A DNA stretch of 64,000 nucleotides from Streptomyces sp. M41(2017) (GTDB lineage Bacteria; Actinomycetota; Actinomycetes; Streptomycetales; Streptomycetaceae): NCBI RefSeq assembly GCF_002078175.1, contig NZ_MWFK01000001.1:2232001-2296000 (forward strand). The letters are read 5' to 3'. A program made the translations under genes and the position numbers. The notes beneath the pieces are model-generated. The model was not told the origin of the DNA. It saw only the letters and a list, made by a program, of their open reading frames with translations, and did no database searches. Positions 7,320-15,489 of the stretch are shown here, piece by piece; the stretch's first letter is position 1; each line of letters starts with the position of its first letter.

Positions 7320-9077
7320 TCACCAGCCCGTCAGCAGCAGGTGGTTGAGGAGCAGGGCCAGGGCGGCCTGCGCGATCAGCCAGGCGCGGGGGCGAGGGAG
7401 GAACGCGCACGCCGGGAGCATCCACAGGACGAACGGCAGCCAGATGCGTTCGGTCTCCGCCTTGCTCATCCCGGAGAGGTCGGCGGCCAGCAGCGCGATC
7501 GACGCGGCGACGACGAGAACGGCGAGCCGGGGAGCGGCCGAACCAGTGCCGGCGCCGGTCGCGATGCCGGTGCCGTCGGCGGTGCCGGGCCGGGGACCGG
7601 GGGCGGGCGGCGCGGTGGGGGGCGCCGGACGGCGCAGGGCCGCCGCGGCCAGCCGTACCGTCGTCACCCCCGCCCGGCGCAGGCCCGCGACCGTCGCCGG
7701 GCCCCCGATCAGCACCGTGCAGGCGAGGTTCGCCCAGACCCAGTAGCCGTACGGCCGGACGCCGCCCGCTCCTTCGTAGTAGCGGGTGACCAACAGGTGA
7801 TAGGCATCCCACCAGTTGAAGCCGAGCAGCGTGAACACCAGCGGGACCACGGCGAGTCCGGCCAGCACGAACGGCAGCGGACGCAGCCGGGACCGCGAGC
7901 CGAGCAGTACCGCCGCGCCCGCGATCACCGCGAACAGGGTCAGCCCGTACGAGAGATACGCGGTGAGTCCGAGGAGGAGCCCGGAGGCGAGGCCGGCCGC
8001 GCGGGGCCGGGGGCCGGTGACCGCGAGGGCGAGGAGGGCCACGGACCAGGCGGCGACCGCGGCGAAGTAGCCGTCCGCGGAGGTGCCCATCCAGACGGCC
8101 GCCGGGGCGAGGACCAGGAAGGGCGCGGCCCGCCGGGCGAGCGCCTCGCCCGCCAGGGCCCGGACGGTGACCAGGACGGCCGCCGCCGCCGTCGCGCCGA
8201 CGGTCACGCACCAGACCCCCGCCCAGGCCCCGCCGCCCAGACCGATCCGGTCGAGGTACACGAACGTGAGCGTGGCGGCCGGCGGATGCCCGGCGATGTG
8301 CGCGGGCCAGTGGCCCGGGGAGTGGATCAGGATGTGGTGCGTGAAGTCCCGCAGGGCTGCCGGGATGTCGTGGAAACGGTTCACCGGGGAGATGACCTGG
8401 AGGTACTCGTACCGTGCGGTGAGGCGTCCGGCCACACCGCGCTGCCAGCCGTCGATCAGCGCGAGGGAGAACGTCCACGCCGTTCCCGTGCCCCAGGCGG
8501 CGGGCAGCAGCCACCGCCAGGGCAGCCGGGCGGCGAGGGACGGTCCGTACAGGACGACGGCGACGGCGACGGCGATCGCGGCCGCGGTACCGGGTCCGAC
8601 GTGGGGGCCCCAACGTCCGTACAGCGGGGCGGCACTGACGAACAGGGTGCCGTCGCTGTGCTCGATGACGTATCCGACGACCGCCGCCGTCGCGACGAGC
8701 AGCGCGGCGGCGACGGCGACCGCCAGGTCGCGTCGGGACTGCCGCGGCCGGTCGCCGAGCAGCGCGCCGGAGAGTTCACCGGAGCGGGCCCGCGCCCGGA
8801 CCCGGGAACCGGCCGCGGCCAGGGCCCGCGCGACGCCCCGGGACCCGGCCGGAGCCGCGCCCGGTGCGGGACCCGTCGAGACGTCCGCGGCGTCCGGGGT
8901 GTCCGAGACATCCGGAGCGTCCGGGGAATCCGGGGAGGGATCCGCGGTGGAGGTCCCGGACGAGGGCGGAGCCGGGGAGGGGACCGGGGACGGGGCGCGG
9001 GACACGCCTCCCTGGCGGTCGTCGAGCAGATCGCGGGGGAGGTCGCCGGGGATGTCGCGGGGAAGATCGCGGTTCAC
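7320..9077 (-). CDS. Multi-pass membrane protein, GT-C glycosyltransferase-like
   Basis: A 585-residue integral membrane protein. The first ~110 residues are a cytoplasmic Pro/Ser/Asp-rich low-complexity tail; then come about ten hydrophobic helices. The loop after the second to third helix (INRF/HDIP, then HSPGHWPAHIAGHPPAATLTF) resembles the luminal loop of actinobacterial GT-C-like proteins, and the fold suggests use of polyprenyl-phosphate sugars. GTG at 9077 is the longest start and lacks a good ribosome site, so the real start may be further in. It diverges from the cytochrome b/molybdopterin fusion at 9191, and the nearby glycosyltransferase operon makes a role in extracytoplasmic glycosylation plausible. 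No enzyme activity can be claimed. Confidence 0.72.
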   Translation of the reverse strand: MNRDLPRDIPGDLPRDLLDDRQGGVSRAPSPVPSPAPPSSGTSTADPSPDSPDAPDVSDTPDAADVSTGPAPGAAPAGSRGVARALAAAGSRVRARARSGELSGALLGDRPRQSRRDLAVAVAAALLVATAAVVGYVIEHSDGTLFVSAAPLYGRWGPHVGPGTAAAIAVAVAVVLYGPSLAARLPWRWLLPAAWGTGTAWTFSLALIDGWQRGVAGRLTARYEYLQVISPVNRFHDIPAALRDFTHHILIHSPGHWPAHIAGHPPAATLTFVYLDRIGLGGGAWAGVWCVTVGATAAAAVLVTVRALAGEALARRAAPFLVLAPAAVWMGTSADGYFAAVAAWSVALLALAVTGPRPRAAGLASGLLLGLTAYLSYGLTLFAVIAGAAVLLGSRSRLRPLPFVLAGLAVVPLVFTLLGFNWWDAYHLLVTRYYEGAGGVRPYGYWVWANLACTVLIGGPATVAGLRRAGVTTVRLAAAALRRPAPPTAPPAPGPRPGTADGTGIATGAGTGSAAPRLAVLVVAASIALLAADLSGMSKAETERIWLPFVLWMLPACAFLPRPRAWLIAQAALALLLNHLLLTGW

Positions 9078-9190
9078 CCTCGCACGCTAGGCCGGACAGC
9101 CCCCGAGAGAGCCGTGACAGGGGTGGACGTCAGAGTTTCGTCATGGTTTGAGAACCCGTTCGGGGGGTCCCCGCGGCCTACGGTCGGGGC

Positions 9191-10960
9191 ATGCCACGGT
9201 CCCCCTCCTCACCCGCGTTCTGGCGCAGTCCGCTGCGCGGTCCCTGGTTCACCTCCCTGCTCGGCGTGGTGCTGCTCGTCGGCATCACGGTGATGTTCGT
9301 GACCGGACTCCTGTCGTACGCCGCCTACAACCCGAACCTCGCGGCGGTGAACGACAAGACCCCCGACAAGGGGATCCTCGGGTTCTACCTGTTCTCCTGG
9401 CCGACCCATCCGGTCTGGCTGTACCGCCTCACGCAGGGCGTGCACGTCACGCTCGGCATCACGCTGATCCCGGTGCTGCTGGCGAAGCTGTGGTCGGTCG
9501 TCCCGAAGCTGTTCGCGCTGCCGCCGGCCCGCTCGCTCGCGCACGCCGTGGAACGGCTGTCGCTCCTGCTGCTCGTCGGTGGTGCCCTCTTCGAGTTCGT
9601 CACCGGCGTGCTCAACATCCAGCTCGACTACATCTTCCCGGGCTCCTTCTACACGCTGCACTTCTACGGCGCCTGGGTCTTCATCGCCGCCTTCGTCACC
9701 CACGCGGTCCTGCGCGTGCCGATGGCGCTGCGCAACCTGGGCGGGATGCGCCGCCGGGGCGCGTGGCCCGAGGGGGCGGACACGGAACGGTCCGGCGGGC
9801 AGCACGCGGCATCGCCGGAGGGGGCTGCCGCGGTGCCGGGGTCGTCCGACACGACGACCGACGGCCCGGGGGCGCCGTCCGGCGACCGGGGTTCGGCGGC
9901 TGACGGGCCGGGCCCGGTGTCCGGGAGCCCGGGCGGTTCGCCGGGACCGGCTTCCGACCGGACGGGACCGGCCTCCGACCGGACGAGCGCGGCACCCGAG
10001 GGACCGGCTTCGGCAGCCGGGCGGCCGGGTCCTTCGGCCGGCACTCCGGGCCCGCACCCCGGCGTGTCCGGTGCCGTGCCCGTGGAGCCGGGTTCCCTGT
10101 CCGACCGTTCGGGCCCGGTGCCCGGCGACGCGGGTCGCGCGCCGGGTGGCGGCGGCGCCGTGTCCGGTGGCGCGGCTGGTGGAGGTGGGCCGGGGGCGTC
10201 CGCGGGGGCTGCGCGCGGGGAGGAGAGGCCGCGCGGCGGCCAGGACCGAGTGCCGGGGCAGTCCGTTCCGGCTCCGGCGGCCGGTGAACCGGCGCGTCCC
10301 GAGGACGAGTTGATCTCCCCCGACCCGCTGCCGCCCACGGTCTCGCGCCGCGGGGCCATCGCGTTCGTCGGCGGCGGGTCCCTCCTCCTGGCCGCCACCA
10401 CGGTGGGCCACAGCTTCGACGCGCCGGTGCGCGAGACCGCGCTGCTCGCCCCGCACGGCGGCCCCGAACCGGGTTCCGGACCCGGCGCCTTCCAGATCAA
10501 CAAGACGGCCGCGTCGCGAGGCATCGACCCGAAGGAGACCGGCGCGGACGCGTGGCGCCTGGTCGTCGCGGGCAACGGACGCACGGTCCGGCTCAGCCGC
10601 GCTCAGCTCCAGGAACTCCCCCTGCACGGATCGGCGTTGCCCATCGCCTGCGTCGAGGGCTGGTCGACGTCCGACCAGGCGTGGCGGGGGGTACGACTGC
10701 GGGACCTCGCGAAACTCGTCGGCTACGACACCGGCACCGCTCCCGACGTCGTCGTGGAGTCGCTCCAGCGGGCGGGGGCGTTCCGGGTGGCGGCGCTGCG
10801 GTACAACCAGGTCCGCGACCCGCTCTCCCTGCTCGCCCTGTCGGTGAACGGCGCCGACCTGACCCCCGACCACGGCTACCCCGCGCGGATCATCGTCCCC
10901 GCCGCGCCCGGTGTGCTGAACACCAAGTGGGTGTCCCGGATGACGTTCGGGGCCCTGTGA
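9191..10960 (+). CDS. Membrane cytochrome b561-like domain fused to a molybdopterin oxidoreductase
   Basis: A 589-residue fusion. Residues ~20-185 hold four membrane helices with histidines spaced as in di-heme cytochrome b proteins (RLTQGVHVTLG, LHFYGAWVFIAAFVTHAVL). Residues ~190-380 are a low-complexity Gly/Pro/Ser/Asp linker. At ~383 a twin-arginine-like segment SRRGAIAFVGGGSLLLAATTV starts a fifth helix, followed by a sulfite-oxidase-type Mo domain whose Cys in IACVEGWS (~487) is the expected molybdenum ligand; GVRLRDLAKLVG and VLNTKWVSRMTF complete the motif set. It likely passes electrons between an extracytoplasmic Mo site and quinone via heme. Start and stop of the next gene overlap (TGATG), so the two are co-translated. 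Substrate unknown. Confidence 0.85.
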   Translation: MPRSPSSPAFWRSPLRGPWFTSLLGVVLLVGITVMFVTGLLSYAAYNPNLAAVNDKTPDKGILGFYLFSWPTHPVWLYRLTQGVHVTLGITLIPVLLAKLWSVVPKLFALPPARSLAHAVERLSLLLLVGGALFEFVTGVLNIQLDYIFPGSFYTLHFYGAWVFIAAFVTHAVLRVPMALRNLGGMRRRGAWPEGADTERSGGQHAASPEGAAAVPGSSDTTTDGPGAPSGDRGSAADGPGPVSGSPGGSPGPASDRTGPASDRTSAAPEGPASAAGRPGPSAGTPGPHPGVSGAVPVEPGSLSDRSGPVPGDAGRAPGGGGAVSGGAAGGGGPGASAGAARGEERPRGGQDRVPGQSVPAPAAGEPARPEDELISPDPLPPTVSRRGAIAFVGGGSLLLAATTVGHSFDAPVRETALLAPHGGPEPGSGPGAFQINKTAASRGIDPKETGADAWRLVVAGNGRTVRLSRAQLQELPLHGSALPIACVEGWSTSDQAWRGVRLRDLAKLVGYDTGTAPDVVVESLQRAGAFRVAALRYNQVRDPLSLLALSVNGADLTPDHGYPARIIVPAAPGVLNTKWVSRMTFGAL

Positions 10961-11586
10961 TGACGCGACGGAGGCCTGGGATGGGCGAGGAGAGCGGGAC
11001 GCGAGGCCGGCCCCCGATGCGGCGCCGTCTCGACGCGCTGCGACGGGGTGCCGCGGCGCGGGGGCGGCGCCTGAGGACGCGGCTGCCGGAGCGGCGCCCG
11101 GTGACGCCCCGGGAGGTGATCGGCAGCCCCTTCCAACTCCTGATGCTGGCGTTCACGTTCGCGCTCGCCGCCTACGCGGCGGTGCGGCTGCTCCAGGGGG
11201 ACTGGTTCAAGGTGGCGCTCTGGTTCGTCGGCGCCGCCGTCCTGCACGACCTGGTGTTCGTGCCGCTGTACGCGGGTGCGGACCGGGTCGTGTCGGAGAC
11301 GCTGAAGGCGACGGGCCGCCGGAACCTGACGATGTACGTCCGCGTTCCGGCGGCCTTCGCCGGGCTCCTGCTGCTGATCTGGTACCCGCTGATCAGCGGC
11401 CAGGTGGCCGACCACTACCGGTCGGCCACCGCCCTGCCCGGCGACAGCTTCCTGGCCCACTGGCTGCTGATCACGGCGGCGCTGTTCGCGGGGTCGGCGC
11501 TGCTGCTCGTCCTGCGGTCGCTGCGGCCGCCCCGTCCGGGACCGTTGCGCAGCGCCACGAAGGAGCGGCCGCCGGCCTCCCACTGA
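10960..11586 (+). CDS. Membrane protein coupled to the cytochrome b/Mo fusion
   Basis: A 208-residue protein with about 60 basic N-terminal residues and four predicted membrane helices (PFQLLMLAFTFALAAYAAV; FKVALWFVGAAVLHDLVFVPLY; YVRVPAAFAGLLLLIWYPLI; FLAHWLLITAALFAGSALLLVL). The ATG at 10960 shares its A with the previous stop, arguing for translational coupling; an in-frame ATG at 10981 is an alternative. It is probably a structural or assembly partner of the upstream oxidoreductase. Its last 172 bases overlap the opposite-strand methyltransferase frame. The family is recognisable as conserved in actinobacteria but has no known function. Confidence 0.75.
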   Translation: MTRRRPGMGEESGTRGRPPMRRRLDALRRGAAARGRRLRTRLPERRPVTPREVIGSPFQLLMLAFTFALAAYAAVRLLQGDWFKVALWFVGAAVLHDLVFVPLYAGADRVVSETLKATGRRNLTMYVRVPAAFAGLLLLIWYPLISGQVADHYRSATALPGDSFLAHWLLITAALFAGSALLLVLRSLRPPRPGPLRSATKERPPASH

Positions 11587-12824
11587 GCGACCGTGCGCCA
11601 CCCGGCCGGGACCGCGTGGCGCAGCAGGGCCGGGGTGCCGACCCGGGCCCACGGGAAGGCGGCCCGGTCGGCGGACGGGCCGCCTTCCAGCCCGTCGGCG
11701 TCCTCGCGGGCCGCGTCGTTCCCGGCGTCGCCGGGGTGCGCCGCGCTGACGATCCGCACATCGACGCGTTCGTCGACGTCCGCGCCCGCCACCGTCTCGG
11801 CGATCAGCAGCCCGCCGGGAGCGAGCAGTTGGGCCGTACGGCGCAGGAGGGCGGCCGGGTCGCCGCCGATGCCGATGTTCCCGTCGACGAGCAGGGCGGT
11901 GCCCCAGCGTCCCTCGCCGGGAAGCGGCTCGAAGACCGACCGGCGCAGGGCCTGGCCGCCGAGCCGCACGGTACGGGCGACGGCGGCCTCGCTGACGTCG
12001 ATGCCGAGCGCGGGCCGCCCGAGGGCGGCGAGTTCCGCGACGAGCCGGCCCGGCCCGCAGCCCACGTCGAGCACGGTGCCCTCGCAGTGGGCCAGCACCT
12101 GGAGGTCCACGGCGTCGGCGCGGGCGCACCAGCGCTCCACCTCCAGCGGGAGAAGCCAGCCGTCGGTGCGCCGCAGGAACAGCGGCCCCCGTTCGGCCCC
12201 GAGGGCGTCCGCATAAGGATCGGCGGCCCAGGACCGCCCCCCGCAGCGGGCCCCTTCAGCACCGGCCCTTTCACCACCGGCCCTTTCACCACCGGCACCT
12301 TCTCCCCCGACCCTGGCCCCGGACCGGGAACCGGTATGCGCCCGGGTCCGGACTCCAGGATCGCCCCCGGCTCCCACCCCGGCGGGACGGCCCGAGTCCG
12401 ACGCGGCCTCCCTCCGGGGCGGGAGCGCCGTCCCGGGACGGGAGCCCGTCGCGGACCTGGCCTCCGGGCGGCTCACGTCCTCCGCCGGCGCATGGGTCCC
12501 GGCCGCGGCCCCGGGGTCCGTGCTCCCGGACGGGAGCGTCGACGCCGGGTGGGAGTCTCGGCCGATCCGGGGGTCCGTTCCGGTCCGGGTTCGCGGCTCC
12601 GGCCCTGCCTCCCTCCCGGGCGCGAGCACCGTCCCCGGCCGGGAGGCCGTGGCGGACGCGGCCTCCGTCCGGGCCGGGACCCCCGCACCTGCCCCGGGCT
12701 CCGCTCCGGACCGGACCTCGGTCCCCCGGGCCGTCTCGGGCCCGGGCGTGGCGATCTCCGGGACCGGTCGGGGCCTTCGGGGACCTGTCACACCGGGCGG
12801 GGTCGTCCCGCGGGCGGCGCTCAT
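11415..12824 (-). CDS. Class I SAM-dependent methyltransferase with long disordered N-terminus
   Basis: The catalytic part is about 215 residues: motif I VLDVGCGPGRLVAELA, post-I ALGIDVSEAAV, then LLVDGNIGIGGDPAALL and LLAPGGLLIAETV, a standard Rossmann methyltransferase. ATG at 12824 overlaps the stop of the upstream gene as ATGA, which supports it, but it adds about 195 residues of low-complexity Gly/Pro/Arg/Ala/Thr sequence including tandem GGERA units (near 12265-12305). The C-terminal extension past FVALRNGP runs 172 bases into the opposite-strand membrane gene, so the original stop may have been lost. Third gene of a glycosyltransferase / TIGR04282-like / methyltransferase operon; methyl acceptor unknown. 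Confidence 0.78.
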   Translation of the reverse strand: MSAARGTTPPGVTGPRRPRPVPEIATPGPETARGTEVRSGAEPGAGAGVPARTEAASATASRPGTVLAPGREAGPEPRTRTGTDPRIGRDSHPASTLPSGSTDPGAAAGTHAPAEDVSRPEARSATGSRPGTALPPRREAASDSGRPAGVGAGGDPGVRTRAHTGSRSGARVGGEGAGGERAGGERAGAEGARCGGRSWAADPYADALGAERGPLFLRRTDGWLLPLEVERWCARADAVDLQVLAHCEGTVLDVGCGPGRLVAELAALGRPALGIDVSEAAVARTVRLGGQALRRSVFEPLPGEGRWGTALLVDGNIGIGGDPAALLRRTAQLLAPGGLLIAETVAGADVDERVDVRIVSAAHPGDAGNDAAREDADGLEGGPSADRAAFPWARVGTPALLRHAVPAGWRTVAQWEAGGRSFVALRNGPGRGGRSDRRTSSSADPANSAAVISSQWARKLSPGRAVADR

Positions 12825-13627
12825 CGGGCGGTACCCCGTCCGACGGTCGCGCGCGCCGTGTCCTGGACCCTGGTGTCCCGCGCCGGGACCCGACCCGGAA
12901 GCGGGCTCGGAACCGCGAGCGGAGCCGGTGCCGGGGACGGCAGGGCTGGAGCCGCCGGGCCGCGCAGGCGCGTCAGTTCCGCGGCGAAGGACCCGCCGGG
13001 TGCCGCCGCAGCCGCCGCCGTGGCGTCGGGTGCCGTGTCGACGTCGCGCAGCCGGGGGAGGTCCCGGACCCGCAGCCCCGCCTCGACGAGCCGCGCCCGC
13101 TGCACGGCACCCGTGGTGTCCGTCGACATCGGTACGCCCCGCAGCAGGGCCGGATCCGGTTCGGCCAGCCCCAGCGCCCAGAAGCCGCCGTCCTCGGCCG
13201 GCCCGAAGTAGGCGTCGCAGCCGGTGAAGTCCACGGTGAGGAGCTCGGGCGTCACCTGCGGGGTGTCCATGCCGACGAGCAGCGCGGGCCCGTCGCACCC
13301 CGCGAACGCCGCCGCCAGCCGTTCGTCCAGCGTGCCCGCGCACTGGTGTACGACGTCGAAGCCGTCCAGCAGCCAGGCACCGGGCGCTCCGTCCAGGACC
13401 AGCACCCGGCGCCGCGCGGGCGTCGCCGCCACCGCGCGCAGGGTGTCGACGAGGGCCGCCTCGGCGAGCGCGGCCGCCTCCTCGGGGGTGAACGGCGGTG
13501 TGAGCCGGGTCTTGACCCTGCCGGGCAGCGGCTCCTTGGCGATGACGAGCAGGGTGACGCTCTCGGAGCCCTCGGGGCTCTCGGGACACGCAGGGTCCAC
13601 GGGACCTGCGGGGCGTGCGGGGCTCAC
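12821..13627 (-). CDS. TIGR04282/DUF2064-type nucleotidyl- or glycosyltransferase-like protein
   Basis: A 268-residue cytoplasmic protein with the nucleotide-binding start LLVIAKEPLPGRVKTRL, then a DLA/D-loop equivalent DGPALLVGMDTPQVTPELL and AEDGGFWALGL, all typical of the DUF2064 family (named in databases for arsenosugar biosynthesis glycosyltransferase, although most members are uncharacterised). GTG at 13627 overlaps the previous stop as GTGA. A GTG about 23 codons further in, right before LLVIAKEP, is also possible. The last 60 residues are Pro/Ala/Arg-rich. It lies between a family 2 glycosyltransferase and a methyltransferase, so all three may act on one sugar-containing product. Confidence 0.83.
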   Translation of the reverse strand: MSPARPAGPVDPACPESPEGSESVTLLVIAKEPLPGRVKTRLTPPFTPEEAAALAEAALVDTLRAVAATPARRRVLVLDGAPGAWLLDGFDVVHQCAGTLDERLAAAFAGCDGPALLVGMDTPQVTPELLTVDFTGCDAYFGPAEDGGFWALGLAEPDPALLRGVPMSTDTTGAVQRARLVEAGLRVRDLPRLRDVDTAPDATAAAAAAPGGSFAAELTRLRGPAAPALPSPAPAPLAVPSPLPGRVPARDTRVQDTARATVGRGTAR

Positions 13628-14478
13628 TGGACGGATCCTCCTCGGGGCGATGCGGGTGCCGACGCGGACACGGGGGCCGGCGCCGGTGGGGGAGCGGTGG
13701 CCGAGGCGGGCACCGGGGTACGGCCCGGGGCGTCGGCGCCGGGCGGGGCCTGGGCGGGCACGCCGGTGGACCGGGCGGCCGCCGTACCGGGGGTGGACAC
13801 CGGCGGTTCGGCCAGCACCTGGCTCATGTCCCGGACGGCCTGCCAGGTGCCGCGCCAGGTCCCGGTGACCTTGGAGACACCGGTGCGCGGCAGGTACGGC
13901 ACGTCGTGCTCGGTGACGCGCCAGCCGGCGTCGGCGGCGCGGACGACCATCTGGAGCGGATAGCCGCTGCGCCGGTCGGTGAGTCCCAGTCCGAGCAGCG
14001 CCTCACGGCGGGCGGCACGCATCGGTCCGAGGTCGTGCAGCCGCAGGCCGGTCCGGCGCCGGAGCATGCGGGCCAGCGCGACGTTGCCCGCGCGGGCGTG
14101 CGGCGGCCAGGCGCCGCGTTCCCGCGGCCTGCGCCTGCCGAGCACGAGGTCGGCCTCGCCCGCCAGGACCTCGGCGACGAACGGCCGGAGCAGACCGGGG
14201 TCGAGGGAGCCGTCGCAGTCGCAGAAGCAGACGATGTCCGCCGTGGCCGCGGTCAGGCCGGCGTGGCAGGCGGCGCCGAACCCGCGGCGCTCCTCGCGTA
14301 CGACGGTGGCCCCGAGTTCACGGGCCAGTTCGGCGGAGCCGTCGGTGGAGCCGTTGTCCACGACGAGCGCCCGCCAGCCGGGCGGAATGCGGGACAGGAC
14401 CCAAGGCAGGGCGCCGGCCTCGTCGAGGCAGGGCAGCACCACGTCGACGTCCGGGTTCGGTACGGGATAGGTCGTCAC
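13624..14478 (-). CDS. Family 2 glycosyltransferase
   Basis: A 284-residue GT-A enzyme of the dolichol-phosphate-mannose-synthase-like branch. Visible motifs: VDVVLPCLDEAGALPWVLSRI (nucleotide-binding start), VVDNGSTDGSAELA, GFGAACHAGL, CFCDCDGSLDPGLL (DxD-type metal site), LGRRRPRERGAWPPHARAGN and a C-terminal HDVPYLPRTGVSKVTGTWRGT. The final 55 residues are a Pro/Ala-rich tail with no membrane span. GTG at 14478 is the first gene of a three-gene operon with overlapping stops and starts. It diverges from the response regulator at 14590 across 111 bases. Donor and acceptor unknown; a polyprenyl phosphate acceptor is usual for close relatives. Confidence 0.88.
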   Translation of the reverse strand: MTTYPVPNPDVDVVLPCLDEAGALPWVLSRIPPGWRALVVDNGSTDGSAELARELGATVVREERRGFGAACHAGLTAATADIVCFCDCDGSLDPGLLRPFVAEVLAGEADLVLGRRRPRERGAWPPHARAGNVALARMLRRRTGLRLHDLGPMRAARREALLGLGLTDRRSGYPLQMVVRAADAGWRVTEHDVPYLPRTGVSKVTGTWRGTWQAVRDMSQVLAEPPVSTPGTAAARSTGVPAQAPPGADAPGRTPVPASATAPPPAPAPVSASAPASPRGGSVQ

Positions 14479-14589
14479 GGCCTCACCCTACGAACGCGAA
14501 AGGGATATACCGGACTTCGGGACCTTACGAAACTCGGACGTCGGTGGCGGGAAGCCGCGCCGCGCCCGCCCGGGTGGGACGCTGAAGGC

Positions 14590-15489
14590 ATGCAGCAACC
14601 GCACGAATCCCCAGGTACCGGCGCCGACGAGGGCCCGCGTCCCGGCGCGGACACCGGTGTCCGGTCCGGGACGGGCACCGCCGCGAGGAAGGAGACCGCT
14701 CCCGGCGTGGCGGCCACCCGCGTCCTCGTCGTGGACGACGACCCGACCGTGGCCGAGGTGGTCTCCGGCTACCTCGACCGTGCCGGCCACCTCGTGGACC
14801 GGGCCGCGGACGGTCCCACCGCACTCGCCCGGGCCGCCGCGCACCGCCCCGACCTGGTGGTGCTCGACCTGATGCTGCCGGGCATGGACGGCCTGGAGGT
14901 GTGCCGACGGCTGCGCGCCCAGGGCCCCGTCCCGGTCATCATGCTCACCGCGCGCGGTGACGAGGACGACCGGATCCTCGGCCTGGAGGTCGGCGCCGAC
15001 GACTACGTCACCAAGCCGTTCAGCCCCCGCGAACTCGTCCTGCGCGTCGAGTCGGTGCTGCGCAGGGCCCGCCCCGCCCCGGCCGCGCGCCCCCTGGACG
15101 CCGCCGGGCTCACCGTCGACCCGTCGTCCCGCCGCGCCGCGAAGGACGGCGTCGAACTCGCGCTGACCCTGCGGGAGTTCGATCTCCTCGCCTTCTTCCT
15201 GCGGCATCCCGGACGGGCGTACGCGCGGGAGGACCTCATGCGGGAGGTGTGGGGGTGGGACTTCGGCGACCTGTCGACGGTCACCGTCCATGTGCGCCGC
15301 CTGCGCGGCAAGGTCGAGGACGACCCCGCGCATCCCCGCCTGATCCAGACGGTGTGGGGGGTCGGCTACCGCTTCGCCGACCCCGAGGGCGCGGCCCCCG
15401 CCCGTGCCGACCACGCGGCCCCGGCCGACCGGACAGCCCCGGCCCACCCGGACTCCCCTGCCGCACGCCAGGAAGGGGCCCGCCCGTGA
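14590..15489 (+). CDS. OmpR/PhoB-family response regulator
   Basis: A 299-residue two-component regulator. A 43-residue charged extension precedes the receiver domain: acidic triad VLVVDDDP, phospho-acceptor Asp93 in VVLDLMLPGMDGLEV, switch Thr in MLTARGDEDD, and Lys in TKPFSPREL. The C-terminal winged helix is complete (LREFDLLAFFLRHPGRAYAREDLMREVWGWD, then TVTVHVRRLRGKVE and TVWGVGYRF). ATG at 14590 gives the full receiver fold. The sensor kinase begins at 15486, overlapping its stop as GTGA, so the pair is co-translated. Targets unknown; the divergent glycosyltransferase operon is a natural candidate. Confidence 0.95.
   Translation: MQQPHESPGTGADEGPRPGADTGVRSGTGTAARKETAPGVAATRVLVVDDDPTVAEVVSGYLDRAGHLVDRAADGPTALARAAAHRPDLVVLDLMLPGMDGLEVCRRLRAQGPVPVIMLTARGDEDDRILGLEVGADDYVTKPFSPRELVLRVESVLRRARPAPAARPLDAAGLTVDPSSRRAAKDGVELALTLREFDLLAFFLRHPGRAYAREDLMREVWGWDFGDLSTVTVHVRRLRGKVEDDPAHPRLIQTVWGVGYRFADPEGAAPARADHAAPADRTAPAHPDSPAARQEGARP

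Noticed and set aside
7049..7348. GTG-initiated plus-strand frame in the 6864-7319 gap
   Set aside because: Protein-like for about 40 residues only, then low complexity and overlap with a sound gene; noted as a possible remnant.
7173..9293. Plus-strand open frame of 706 codons opposite the membrane protein
   Set aside because: No domain-like sequence; Arg/Gly/Glu-rich shadow. The minus strand encodes clear membrane helices.
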